Positions 7,643 to 16,199 of a stretch of 64,000 bases of DNA are shown in pieces. The notes beneath the pieces were generated by a model. That model saw only the letters and a program-made list of their open reading frames with translations. It was not told the DNA's origin and did not search any database. The position numbers and the translations under genes were made by a program. Position 1 is the first letter of the stretch; each line of letters begins with the position of its first letter. Origin of the DNA: Bacillota bacterium (GTDB lineage: Bacteria; Bacillota; Clostridia; Christensenellales; Aristaeellaceae); assembly GCA_030057655.1 (NCBI GenBank), contig JASGUQ010000047.1:19588-83587 (forward strand), read 5' to 3'.

Positions 7643-8902
7643 ATGAAAAAGAATGTTCAAAAAGGCTTTGAGTACGCGAAGGATGTTTACGCGCAGGCTG
7701 GCGTGGACGTGGAAAAGGCCGTCGCGCAGGCGGACAGCATCCCGGTGTCCATGCACTGCTGGCAGGGGGACGACGTCACCGGCTTTGACGGCGCGGACAG
7801 CCTGACAGGCGGCATCGCGGTCACCGGCAACTACCCTGGCAAGGCGCGGAATTTTGAGGAATTGAAGGCCGACATCAAAAAGGCGCTGAGCCTGATCCCG
7901 GGGCAGACCAAACTGAACCTGCATGCCAGTTACGCCATCAAGGACGGCCGCAAACTGGACCGGGATCAATACACCATCCGTGAGTTTCAGCCCTGGGTGG
8001 ACTTTGTGAAGGACCTGGGCATGGGGATGGACTTCAACCCCACCTATTTTTCACACCCCATGATGGACGGCAACCTGTCCCTGTCAAGCCCGGACGAGGG
8101 CAAGCGCCGCTTCTGGGTGGAACATGGAAAGCGCTGCCGCGAGATCGGCGCAGAGTTCGCAAAACAACTCAACAAACCGAGCGTCATCAACTTCTGGATG
8201 CCGGACGGCACCAAGGACACCTGCGTAAACACGGTGGCCTTCAGGGAGCGGATGACGCGGTCGCTGGACGAGATATTCGCGGACAGGACGCACATGGACA
8301 TCGCCCCCTGCGCGGTGGAGAGCAAGCTGTTTGGCGTGGGGGTGGAGAGCTTCACCGTGGTCTCCCACGAGTACGCCCTGGGCTACGCGATCAAGAACAA
8401 TTTGACCGCTTGCCTGGACACCGGGCATTTCCACCCGACTGAAATGGTGTCCGCCAAGGTGACGGCGGTCTTGAACTTTGTAAACAGCATGCTGCTTCAC
8501 ATTTCCCGCCCTGTGCGGTGGGACTCCGACCACGTGGTGGCGCTGGACGACGAATTGCAGCGCATCATGGACGAGATCGTGTGGAACCAGCTGGAAAAGC
8601 GCGTGTTCATCGGCCTGGACTTTTTTGACGCATCCATCAACCGCATCGCCTGCTGGACAATCGGCATGAGGAACGCGAGGAAGGCCCTGCTGTCCGCCTG
8701 CCTGGCGCCTTCAAATGACATCAGGATGGCGGAGGCGGAAGGGGACGATACAACGCGTCTTGCCCTCCTGGAGGAGCGCAAGACCCTGCCCCTTGGCGCG
8801 GTGTGGGATTACTACTGCGAGACGAAGGGCATCCCCGCTGACGGGGAATGGCTGCCCCTCATCAAGCAGTATGAGAAAGACGAACTGAGCAAAAGGAACT
8901 GA
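7643..8902 (+). CDS. rhaA: L-rhamnose isomerase
   Basis: The enzyme converts L-rhamnose to L-rhamnulose in the cytoplasm and needs divalent metal. The 419-residue protein matches RhaA along its whole length. VSMHCWQGDDV lies near residue 28, followed by LTGGI, TGNYPGKAR, SHP, AVESKLFG, the metal-site stretch CLDTGHFHPTE, HISRPVRWDSDHV and IGLDFFDASINRIA. The ATG at 7643 follows GAGGAG; an earlier in-frame start lacks a ribosome site. It is followed after 13 bases by a class II aldolase, so the pair covers the first and the aldol steps of rhamnose breakdown. No rhamnulokinase or RhaM is present in the window. Confidence 0.96.
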   Translation: MKKNVQKGFEYAKDVYAQAGVDVEKAVAQADSIPVSMHCWQGDDVTGFDGADSLTGGIAVTGNYPGKARNFEELKADIKKALSLIPGQTKLNLHASYAIKDGRKLDRDQYTIREFQPWVDFVKDLGMGMDFNPTYFSHPMMDGNLSLSSPDEGKRRFWVEHGKRCREIGAEFAKQLNKPSVINFWMPDGTKDTCVNTVAFRERMTRSLDEIFADRTHMDIAPCAVESKLFGVGVESFTVVSHEYALGYAIKNNLTACLDTGHFHPTEMVSAKVTAVLNFVNSMLLHISRPVRWDSDHVVALDDELQRIMDEIVWNQLEKRVFIGLDFFDASINRIACWTIGMRNARKALLSACLAPSNDIRMAEAEGDDTTRLALLEERKTLPLGAVWDYYCETKGIPADGEWLPLIKQYEKDELSKRN

Positions 8903-8915
8903 CAGGAGCGCGTTC

Positions 8916-9974
8916 ATGAACGATTTTTTTAAGAAGCATCAAAAGGCCCTGAATGATTTTTCCAGGATGTCCTGCGCTGTTGGGGAGCGGGCGGACTATG
9001 TGCAGGGCGGCGGCGGCAACACCTCTGTAAAATTGGAGGGCGGGCTGATGGCCATCAAGGCCTCCGGCTTTCACCTGTGCGATGTGAAAGAAAAAAGCGG
9101 CTACGCGGTCGTTTCCGGGCAGGCGGTGCGCGAGTTTTACTTAAACAGCAACCCTAATGACTTTGAGGACGTGGAGCAGGCAGGCGCCGCGAAAACAAAG
9201 GAAAACACCCTGTCTGTTCCGGGCCTTCCCTCCCTTCGCCCCTCGGTGGAGGTGGGGTTTCATTCGCTGCTTGACACCTTTGTTTCGCATTCCCACAGCG
9301 TGTACGCCAACCTGGCCGCCTGCAGCGATGACCCGCAGAAATACCTGGATCTGGCCTTCAAGGACGCGCCCTATTCCTGCGCGCTGGCGCCCTACGTCAA
9401 CCCCGGGGCCATGCTCACCTTTACCATCAGGGACGCGATGGCAAAAACAAAGGCGGAGACAGGTAAAGCGCCTTCCGTGATCCTGATGCAAAACCACGGC
9501 CTGATCGCGCACGCGGACACGGCGGAAACCTGTCTGGCGCTCCATGAGGACGCAAACCTGCGTTTTCAGCAAGTTTTTTCTGTCACAAAGCAGGATTTTC
9601 CAAAGCCCGTGATCCGGGCTGTTGAAGGCGGGTTTGAGTCGGACACCCCCTGGCTGCGGCAGCGGCTCAAGGGAGACTTGTATTCCGATGAGCTGCTGCT
9701 GACAGAGCCCCTTTACCCGGATCAGATGGTGTTTTTCCAGGGGGTCATCGGCGAAACGGCGAAAATCGACCGTGAAACCGGCATCACCTCCTACCTGGGC
9801 CTGAATGAAAAAAACGCGCGGACGCTGGAAGAGACCCTGTGCGCGGTGGTCTTTATCCTGGAGACCCTTCATCGTCACGGCATCAAAGCTGTGCCCATGA
9901 GCGATGCCGCGCGCGCCTTTATCCATGGCTGGGAATCGGAGAAATACCGCAAGGCGCTGTCTGAAGGCAAATAG
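8916..9974 (+). CDS. Class II aldolase, probable rhamnulose-1-phosphate aldolase
   Basis: This is a 352-residue member of the class II aldolase/adducin family. The phosphate-binding stretch GGGGNTSVK lies near residue 32. The zinc ligands are all present: the acidic residue in PSVEVGFHSLL, the HxH pair in SHSHSVY, and the third histidine in MQNHGLIAH. It resembles the N-terminal half of bifunctional RhaD-RhaE (YuxG-type) proteins but stands alone; the SDR at 10284 is a separate gene behind its own promoter. Position right after rhaA supports cleavage of L-rhamnulose-1-phosphate to DHAP and L-lactaldehyde. A weak hairpin terminator follows. Confidence 0.85.
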   Translation: MNDFFKKHQKALNDFSRMSCAVGERADYVQGGGGNTSVKLEGGLMAIKASGFHLCDVKEKSGYAVVSGQAVREFYLNSNPNDFEDVEQAGAAKTKENTLSVPGLPSLRPSVEVGFHSLLDTFVSHSHSVYANLAACSDDPQKYLDLAFKDAPYSCALAPYVNPGAMLTFTIRDAMAKTKAETGKAPSVILMQNHGLIAHADTAETCLALHEDANLRFQQVFSVTKQDFPKPVIRAVEGGFESDTPWLRQRLKGDLYSDELLLTEPLYPDQMVFFQGVIGETAKIDRETGITSYLGLNEKNARTLEETLCAVVFILETLHRHGIKAVPMSDAARAFIHGWESEKYRKALSEGK

Positions 9975-10008
9975 TGCAAGGGGCTTGGGCGGACCCGCAC
10001 CCAAAACA

Positions 10009-10036
10009 GAAGCCCGGGCGTTCAGCCCGGCTTCTT
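10009..10036 (+). terminator. Probable terminator of the rhaA-aldolase unit
   Basis: GAAGC-C-CGGGC pairs with GCCCG-GCTTC around GTTCA with one bulged base, followed by only TTT. It is a strong stem with a weak T-tract. Confidence 0.6.
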
Positions 10037-10092
10037 TAGAGCAAAAAGGCGGAGCCTGGCTGGACAAGCAGAACAAAAGCCTTGGTTGTTGA

Positions 10093-10121
10093 TTGAATCC
10101 TGTTTTGAGGCATGATATACT
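10093..10121 (+). promoter_or_regulatory. Extended -10 promoter of the SDR-to-E1 operon
   Basis: TTGAAT (10093-10098) and TATACT (10116-10121) have a 17-base spacer, and TG one base before the -10 makes it an extended -10. Transcription should start near 10128, giving a leader of about 155 bases. Confidence 0.75.
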
Positions 10122-10136
10122 GGGGTGGAAAAATTG

Positions 10137-10228
10137 GGCGCATTACCAGGCATTTAAGGACAGGGCCAAACCCCCTGCCGTCCGGTGCAAGTTTGGCCTT
10201 TTAACGGGCTGAAACCCGCGCCTGCGCC
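10137..10228 (+). promoter_or_regulatory. Structured leader with terminator-like stem (possible attenuator or riboswitch)
   Basis: GGCGCA (10137-10142) can pair with TGCGCC (10223-10228) and enclose two hairpins. The first is GGCCAAAC (10164-10171) with GTTTGGCC (10191-10198), followed by TTTT. The second is CGGG-CTGAAA-CCCG (10205-10218). The sequence GGACAGGG can instead pair with CCTGCC-GTCC across the first arm, giving a mutually exclusive fold. I match it to no known riboswitch family. Confidence 0.45.
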
Positions 10229-10283
10229 ATGAGCATACAAAACAATACGATGAGATCGCATCATCAACAGAGGAGGAAAAGCT

Positions 10284-11162
10284 ATGATCGACATGGGCAA
10301 ATGGGAGAGCATCGCTGCGGAAAATGTCAAAAACCGCGATATGAGGCGGCCAGGCCGGCTTTCGGGCAAGATCGCTTTGGTCACAGGCTCGGCCCAGGGC
10401 TTTGGCAAGGGCATTGCCGAGGAACTGCACAAAGAAGGCGCCCAGGTGGTCATCGCGGACCTGAACCTGCCTTTGGCCGAGATTGTCGCGGGGGAAATGG
10501 GCGAGGGCGCTTTCGCTGTTAAGGTGGACGTCAGCGATGAGGAATCCGTTGCCAAGATGGTTCAAACAACCGTGGAGCGCTTCAAGGGCCTGGATTTGGT
10601 CATCTCAAACGCGGGCGTGTTGAAGGCCGGAAGCCTGGACGAGATGGAAAAGAAGGATTTTGAGTTTGTCACCGCCATCAACTACACCGCCTTTTTCACC
10701 GTGACCCGCTACTGTGCCCGAATCATGAAGGCCCAGCACGCGGCGGATCCTGACTGGTGGGGTGATATCATCGAGATCAACAGCAAGTCAGGCCTTGAGG
10801 GCAGCAACAAAAACTTCGCCTACGCCGGCGGCAAGTTTGGCGGCATCGGCCTGGTGCAGAGCTTCGCCATGGAATTGGTGCCCCATAACATCAAGGTCAA
10901 CGCCATCTGCCCTGGCAATTTCTATGACGGTCCCCTCTGGAGCGATCCTGAGCGCGGCCTCTTTGTTCAGTATTTAAAGGCGGGCAAGGTGCCGGGCGCC
11001 AAGACGGTGGAGGATGTGAAGAAGTCCTACCTGTCAAAAAGCCTCATCAAGCGCGGCTGCCTGCCGCTTGACGTGGCGCGCGCCGTGTTTTACGCGGTGG
11101 AGCAGACCTATGAGACCGGTCAGGCCATCCCGGTCACCGGAGGGCAGGTGATGCTGCATTGA
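10284..11162 (+). CDS. Short-chain dehydrogenase, sorbitol-6-phosphate dehydrogenase-like (SrlD/SorD type)
   Basis: This is a 292-residue NAD-dependent sugar(-phosphate) dehydrogenase. The cofactor loop is TGSAQGFGKG near residue 34, with SNAG near 110. The catalytic serine and YxxxK are in IEINSKSG and FAYAGGKFGG. The C-terminal stretches SLIKRGC and TGQAIPVTGGQVML match E. coli SrlD closely. An N-terminal extension of about 25 residues precedes the fold. It is first in a seven-gene unit and overlaps the PHP gene by four bases. The likely step is oxidation of a secondary alcohol of a sugar alcohol phosphate. A lactaldehyde dehydrogenase (RhaE-like) role is a weaker alternative. Confidence 0.85.
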   Translation: MIDMGKWESIAAENVKNRDMRRPGRLSGKIALVTGSAQGFGKGIAEELHKEGAQVVIADLNLPLAEIVAGEMGEGAFAVKVDVSDEESVAKMVQTTVERFKGLDLVISNAGVLKAGSLDEMEKKDFEFVTAINYTAFFTVTRYCARIMKAQHAADPDWWGDIIEINSKSGLEGSNKNFAYAGGKFGGIGLVQSFAMELVPHNIKVNAICPGNFYDGPLWSDPERGLFVQYLKAGKVPGAKTVEDVKKSYLSKSLIKRGCLPLDVARAVFYAVEQTYETGQAIPVTGGQVMLH

Positions 11163-12235
11163 TTAATCAGGATCTGCTCAACAGGCTAAACGCTGGCAGC
11201 GCACAAGAGCGCCTGGCCACGCTTCGGGAGGTCGCTCAAGAAACGCGGTTCCCGGACATGGACCCGCGCTTCATCAACAACCACATCCACACCACCTATT
11301 CCTTTTCTCCCTATTCCCCTGCGGCCGCTGTTTTCGCCGCCAGGAGCGAGGGCTTGTGCACCGCGGGCATCGTGGACCATGACAGCATCGGGGGCGCGAG
11401 GGAGTTTCTTGAGGCGGGCAAGATCATCGGCCTGCCTGTGACCATCGGGATTGAAACGCGGGTCAATATGCGCGGCACCTTTTTGGAAGACAGGACCATC
11501 AACAACCCCGATCAGAAGGGCATCGCCTACATGGTGCTGCACGCGGTGCCCCACGCCATGATCGACAGGGTGCAGGATTATTTTAGGCCGCTGCGCGATT
11601 ACCGGAACGACAGAAACCGCAGGATGACGGAGAACATCGTCAAAGAAAGCGGCCTGGACCTTGATTTTGACCGGGATGTGCTGCCGCTGAGCCAGTATGA
11701 TGTTGGCGGCTCCGTGACCGAGCGCCACCTGATGCAGGCCCTGGCGCGCAAGGAGGACCCGGGACGGGACATGCTTTCTGAGTATGACCGGGTGGGCGAA
11801 CTGAAAAAGTCCTTTATCCCCAAAGTGTACATCAATGCGACGGACGAATGCCCGGATTTTACGGACTATGTTGACTTTTGCAGGTCTGTGGGCGGCATCC
11901 TGGCCTACCCTTACCTGGGCGACGTGACCCAGTCGGTGACCGGGGACAAAAAGGCGCAGCAGTTTGAGGACGATTACCTGGATGAGCTGTTCGTTTTCCT
12001 GCACGATGCCGGCATCAGGGCTGTGACCTACATGCCCACCCGCAACACGGACGCGCAGTTAAACCGCCTGCGCGCGCTGTGCGATCGCTATGAAATGATG
12101 CAGATCTCCGGGGAGGACATCAACTCCCCGCGTCAGAAGTTCGTTATCGAAAAAATGAAGGAACCGCGGTTTGACAACCTGATTAAAAGTACCTGGGACC
12201 TGATCAAACATGAAAACGGAGGGAAGTTACCTTGA
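11159..12235 (+). CDS. PHP-domain metal-dependent hydrolase
   Basis: This is a 358-residue cytoplasmic protein. The PHP metal motifs are clear: NNHIHTTYSFSPYSP near residue 40, GIVDHDSIGG near 78, and a later GIETR. The middle carries an unassigned helical insert (DYRNDRNRRMTENIV). The start is a TTG overlapping the SDR stop (TTGA), so translation is coupled; the ribosome site GGAGG lies somewhat far upstream. PHP proteins are mostly phosphoesterases. Its place between two sugar-phosphate dehydrogenases suggests it removes or moves a phosphate on a pathway intermediate, but this is inference. Confidence 0.8.
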   Translation: MINQDLLNRLNAGSAQERLATLREVAQETRFPDMDPRFINNHIHTTYSFSPYSPAAAVFAARSEGLCTAGIVDHDSIGGAREFLEAGKIIGLPVTIGIETRVNMRGTFLEDRTINNPDQKGIAYMVLHAVPHAMIDRVQDYFRPLRDYRNDRNRRMTENIVKESGLDLDFDRDVLPLSQYDVGGSVTERHLMQALARKEDPGRDMLSEYDRVGELKKSFIPKVYINATDECPDFTDYVDFCRSVGGILAYPYLGDVTQSVTGDKKAQQFEDDYLDELFVFLHDAGIRAVTYMPTRNTDAQLNRLRALCDRYEMMQISGEDINSPRQKFVIEKMKEPRFDNLIKSTWDLIKHENGGKLP

Positions 12236-13494
12236 GAACCAAAGCAGTACGTCTTTACGGCAAACAGGACCTGAGGCTGGAGGAGTTTGACCTTTCCCCC
12301 AAAAATGATGATACCGTGATTTGCGAGGTCATCACCGACAGCATCTGCATGAGCACCTACAAGGCTGCCCAGCTGGGGCCTGACCACGCGCGCGTGCCCA
12401 ACAACGTGGCGGAAAACCCGGTCATCGTCGGCCACGAGTTCTGCGGGAAAATCGTGCATGTGGGCAAGAACTGGGCGCACAAATACAAGGTGGGCGACAA
12501 TTTTGTGATTCAGCCCGCCCATTCCTACAAGGGTTCCGTCGAGGCGCCCGGCTATTCCTACCCCGAGTGCGGCGGCAACGCGACCTATGTGACCATCCCC
12601 CAGGAGATCCTGATCATGGATTGCCTCCTGCCCTACAGCTCGGACACCTATTTCCTGGGCGCGCTGACAGAGCCCCTGTCCTGCGTGATCGCGTCCTTCC
12701 ACGCGATGTACCACACCAGGGACGGCGAGTACGTGCACGACATGGGCATTGTGGAGGGCGGCAACCTGGCGCTGCTGGCTTCTGTGGGCCCCATGGGCCT
12801 GGCCGCCATTGACTATGCCTTAAACTGCGACCGCAGGCCCAAAACGATGGTCGTAACCGACATCGACCAGGCGAGGCTGGACCGCGCGGCTTCCATTTAT
12901 ACGGTGGAATTCGCCAAGAAGCAGGGCATTGACCTGCACTACGTGAACACCCGCGACATGCCCGACGCCGCCCAGCGCCTGCGCGATCTGACCGGCGGAC
13001 ACGGATTTGATGATGTGATGGTGTTTGCTCCCGTGAAGTCCCTGGTGGAGCAGGCGGACGCCATCCTGGCGGTTGACGGCTGCCTCAACTTCTTCGCCGG
13101 CCCCTCTGACCTTCAGTTCTCCGCTAGCATGAACTTCTTCAACGTCCACTACAAGCGCACCCATGTCTGCGCCACCTCCCACGGCAATGTGGACGACATG
13201 AAGGAAGCCATTCAGATGATGAACGAGGGCAAACTGAACCCTGCGGCCCTGGTCACCCATATCGGCGGCCTGGACTCCGTGATCGACACCACCCTGAACC
13301 TGCCCAAGATCCCCGGCGGCAAGAAGCTGGTCTATACCCACATTGAAATGCCGATGACCGCGATTGCGGACTTTGAGGAGAAGGGGAAGACCGATCCGCT
13401 GTTCAAAGAGCTGCATGAACTGACCCAGAAGACCCAGGGCCTGTGGAACGCGGAGGCTGAAAAGCTGCTGCTGTCCCGCGCGAAAAAGATCTGA
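12232..13494 (+). CDS. Zinc-type MDR dehydrogenase, L-sorbose-1-phosphate reductase-like (SorE type)
   Basis: This is a 420-residue medium-chain dehydrogenase. It follows E. coli/Klebsiella SorE through most of its length: AVRLYGKQDLRLEEF, ITDSICMSTYK, VGHEFCGKIVHVGK, ALTEPLSCVIASFHA, VGPMGLAAIDYAL, CLNFFAGPSDLQF and GGKKLVYTHIEMP. SorE reduces the C2 ketone of L-sorbose 1-phosphate to make a hexitol phosphate. The TTG start overlaps the PHP stop by four bases and has GGAGG nine bases upstream. Together with the SrlD-like SDR it could shift a keto group from one end of a sugar phosphate to the other. No PTS for sorbose is present. Confidence 0.87.
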   Translation: MRTKAVRLYGKQDLRLEEFDLSPKNDDTVICEVITDSICMSTYKAAQLGPDHARVPNNVAENPVIVGHEFCGKIVHVGKNWAHKYKVGDNFVIQPAHSYKGSVEAPGYSYPECGGNATYVTIPQEILIMDCLLPYSSDTYFLGALTEPLSCVIASFHAMYHTRDGEYVHDMGIVEGGNLALLASVGPMGLAAIDYALNCDRRPKTMVVTDIDQARLDRAASIYTVEFAKKQGIDLHYVNTRDMPDAAQRLRDLTGGHGFDDVMVFAPVKSLVEQADAILAVDGCLNFFAGPSDLQFSASMNFFNVHYKRTHVCATSHGNVDDMKEAIQMMNEGKLNPAALVTHIGGLDSVIDTTLNLPKIPGGKKLVYTHIEMPMTAIADFEEKGKTDPLFKELHELTQKTQGLWNAEAEKLLLSRAKKI

Positions 13495-13499
13495 TCACC

Positions 13500-13522
13500 A
13501 AGGCGGGATACCCGCCTTTTTT
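13500..13522 (+). terminator. Internal terminator or attenuator between the SorE-like and E2 genes
   Basis: AAGGCGGG-ATA-CCCGCCTT followed by a run of six T is a compact rho-independent terminator inside the operon. Partial read-through would make the dehydrogenase complex less abundant than the upstream enzymes. Confidence 0.75.
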
Positions 13523-13542
13523 AAGCGACGAAAGGAGAAACT

Positions 13543-14808
13543 ATGGCAAGTCCGGTCATCTTACCCAGGCAGGGTCAGTCGGTGGAGTCCTGCATCATCA
13601 CCCAATGGAACAAGAAGGTTGGCGAAACCGTCAAGGAAGGGGACATCCTGTTCTCCTACGAGACGGACAAGGCCTCCTTTGAGGAAGCCGCCAAGGTGGA
13701 CGGCACCCTGCTCGCCATCTTCTTTGAGGCGGATGACGATGTGCCTGTTTTGACCACCGTGGCGGTCATCGGCAGCCCCGGCGAGGATTTTTCCGATCTG
13801 AAGCCGGACGGCGCGGGGGAAGCGCCAAAGCAGGAAGAGGCCGCGCCCAAAGCGGAAGAACCCGTGAAACCCGCGGCAGCGGCTGCGCCCTCTGCCCAGG
13901 CCATGACGGGCATTTCGCCCAGGGCCAGGATGACCGCGCAGCGCGTGGGCGTTGACCCGGCGCAGGCCATCCCGACCGGCCCCCAGGGCCGCATCATTGA
14001 GCGGGATGTATACGAACTGGCTGCCACCGGGGTGAAGGCGCAGCCCGCGCCCGCAGAACCCCAGGCTGCAGCAGCGCCGGCAGTTGACGCGGCGCCAGCC
14101 GCGGGCGGAGCGCGCACTTATAAAGACAGCAAGCTCACCAACATCCGCAAAGTGATCGCCTCCACCATGCACCAGTCCATCAGCCAGATGGCGCAGCTCA
14201 CCCACAACTCCTCCTATGACGCGACCAAGGTGCTGGCGCTTCGCCAGCAGTTCAAGGCAGCGCCGGAGGAACTGGGATTAAACGCCATCACCATCAACGA
14301 CCTGATCCTCTTTGCCGTTTCCCGCACGCTGATGCGCCACCCGGACCTCAACGCCCTTTTCCTGGGCGACGTCATCAGGCGCTATGACCACGTGCACCTG
14401 GGCATGGCGGTGGATACCCCGCGCGGGCTGATGGTGCCCACGATTTACGACGCGGACCTGCAAAATTTAAAGCAGCTTTCAGATAAGGCGAAGGCCCTTG
14501 GCAAGGCCGCACAGGCGGGCAACATCAACCCGGACCTTCTGACAGAAGGCACCTTCACCGTGTCCAACCTCGGCGCGCTGGGGATTGAGTCCTTCACCCC
14601 CATCATCAACCCGCCGCAGGTGGCCATCCTGGGGGTTGACTGCGTGGTGGAGCGCGTGCGCAGCGTGAACGGTCAGATCACCGTGTACCCCGCGATGGGC
14701 CTGTCATTGACCTATGATCACCGCGCGGTGGACGGCGCGCCCGCCTCCCGCTTCTTAAAGGACCTGGTCACGGCGCTTGAGAACATCGACGTGCTTCTGG
14801 CCAACTAA
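13543..14808 (+). CDS. E2 dihydrolipoyl acyltransferase of a 2-oxoacid/acetoin dehydrogenase-type complex
   Basis: This 421-residue core subunit passes an acyl group from E1 to CoA. One lipoyl domain (residues 1-80) has the lipoylated lysine in YETDKASFEE. An Ala/Pro-rich linker follows, then an E1/E3-binding domain (ISPRARMTAQRVG..GPQGRIIERDV, near 125-165) and a second linker. The catalytic domain ends with the active-site motif DHRAVDG near residue 393. Order and length are normal for E2 proteins with one lipoyl domain. The E3 gene starts 14 bases later. The acyl group carried is not evident from sequence. Confidence 0.93.
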   Translation: MASPVILPRQGQSVESCIITQWNKKVGETVKEGDILFSYETDKASFEEAAKVDGTLLAIFFEADDDVPVLTTVAVIGSPGEDFSDLKPDGAGEAPKQEEAAPKAEEPVKPAAAAAPSAQAMTGISPRARMTAQRVGVDPAQAIPTGPQGRIIERDVYELAATGVKAQPAPAEPQAAAAPAVDAAPAAGGARTYKDSKLTNIRKVIASTMHQSISQMAQLTHNSSYDATKVLALRQQFKAAPEELGLNAITINDLILFAVSRTLMRHPDLNALFLGDVIRRYDHVHLGMAVDTPRGLMVPTIYDADLQNLKQLSDKAKALGKAAQAGNINPDLLTEGTFTVSNLGALGIESFTPIINPPQVAILGVDCVVERVRSVNGQITVYPAMGLSLTYDHRAVDGAPASRFLKDLVTALENIDVLLAN

Positions 14809-14822
14809 GGGAGGGATAATAG

Positions 14823-16190
14823 ATGACGTATGACTTGATTGTTTTGGGCGGCGGCCCCGCCGGTTACCTGGCGGCTGAGCGCGCCGGGAACGCGGGGCTT
14901 TCTGTCGCCCTGTGCGAGGAGCGCTCCCTGGGCGGCGTCTGCTTAAACGAGGGCTGCATCCCCACCAAGACCCTGCTGTATTCCGCCAAACTCTATGACG
15001 GCGTTCGCCATGGCGAGAAATACGGCGTGAAGGCCGAAGGGCTCACGATTGACCATAGCGAAGTCATCAAGCGCAAGAACAAGGTGGTTCGCGCGCTGGT
15101 GGCCGGGGTCAAAGCGCAGATGAGAAACAGTAAGGTGACTGTCTTCATGGCCCGCGGCGTGATCGAGGGCAAAAACGGCGCTGATTTTGTGGTGAAGGCG
15201 GGGGAAGAGACCCTGCTTGGCAAAAAACTGCTGATTGCCACCGGCTCTTCCGCCGCGGTGCCGCCGATTGAGGGCTTAAAAGAGGGCCTTGCGAGCGGGT
15301 TTGTTTTGACCAACCGGGAGATCCTGGACCTGTCTGAGAAGCCGGAGCGTCTGTGCGTGATCGGCGGCGGCGTCATCGGCCTGGAACTGGCCAGCTACTT
15401 CAACTCCATCGGCACGAAGGTGACCGTGGTTGAAATGCTGGATCATATCGCTGGCGAGACCGATCAGGACCTGGTCAAGATTTTAAAGGCCGACCTGGAG
15501 AAGCGCGGCATTGTCTTTGAATTAAACGCCAAGGTCACCAGGGTGTCCGGAAACGCCGTTCACTATGAGCAAAACAATGAAAATAAGCAGGTCGAAGCGG
15601 ACAAGGTGCTTTTGTCCATCGGCCGGCGCGCCAACACGCGGGACCTCGGGCTTGAAAAGATCCAGGTGCTTGTGGAGCGCGGCGCGGTGGTGACGGATGA
15701 CAAAATGCAGACCAACATCCCCAATGTCTACGCGGCGGGCGACGTCAACGGGCGCAGCATGCTGGCCCACACCGCCTACCGGGAGGCCGAGGTGGCCGTC
15801 AACAACATCCTGGGCGAAAAGGACCTGATGCGCTATGATGCCATCCCGGCGGTGCTGTATACAAACCCGGAGATTTCCTCCGTCGGCGAGACCGAGGCGA
15901 CTGCAGCCAAAAAGGGCCTGCCCTTTAAGACCGTGCAGCTGCCCATGCAGTATTCTGGGCGCTATCAGGCGGAAAACGAGGGCGGCCGCGGCATCATGAA
16001 GCTGCTGGTGGATCCTAAGACCGAGCGCGTGCTGGGCTGCCACCTGCTGTGCAACTACTCCTCAGAGTTCATTATCCTGGCAGGCGCCTTCATCACCCAG
16101 GGCCTGACCTTAAACCAGATCAAAAAAATCGTCTTCCCGCACCCCACTGTCAGCGAAATCGTCCGCGAGGCAGTTTTTCAGTACAAGTAA
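14823..16190 (+). CDS. lpdA: E3 dihydrolipoyl dehydrogenase
   Basis: This 455-residue FAD enzyme reoxidises the E2 lipoyl arm and makes NADH. FAD binding is shown by LIVLGGGPAGYLAAERAG at the N-terminus. The redox disulfide is in GGVCLNEGCIPTK near residue 40. The NAD site is CVIGGGVIGLELASYF. A second FAD motif is NVYAAGDVNG. The C-terminal catalytic stretch is FPHPTVSEI, where the usual HPH/T pattern is kept as HPT. It sits between E2 and E1, only nine bases before E1, so it probably serves this complex. Confidence 0.95.
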   Translation: MTYDLIVLGGGPAGYLAAERAGNAGLSVALCEERSLGGVCLNEGCIPTKTLLYSAKLYDGVRHGEKYGVKAEGLTIDHSEVIKRKNKVVRALVAGVKAQMRNSKVTVFMARGVIEGKNGADFVVKAGEETLLGKKLLIATGSSAAVPPIEGLKEGLASGFVLTNREILDLSEKPERLCVIGGGVIGLELASYFNSIGTKVTVVEMLDHIAGETDQDLVKILKADLEKRGIVFELNAKVTRVSGNAVHYEQNNENKQVEADKVLLSIGRRANTRDLGLEKIQVLVERGAVVTDDKMQTNIPNVYAAGDVNGRSMLAHTAYREAEVAVNNILGEKDLMRYDAIPAVLYTNPEISSVGETEATAAKKGLPFKTVQLPMQYSGRYQAENEGGRGIMKLLVDPKTERVLGCHLLCNYSSEFIILAGAFITQGLTLNQIKKIVFPHPTVSEIVREAVFQYK

Positions 16191-16199
16191 GGAGGCATC

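Noticed and set aside
8916..11162. A single bifunctional RhaD-RhaE (aldolase-SDR) gene broken by mutation
   Set aside because: The two genes are 310 bases apart with a terminator, a promoter and a structured leader between them, and the SDR matches SrlD better than RhaE.
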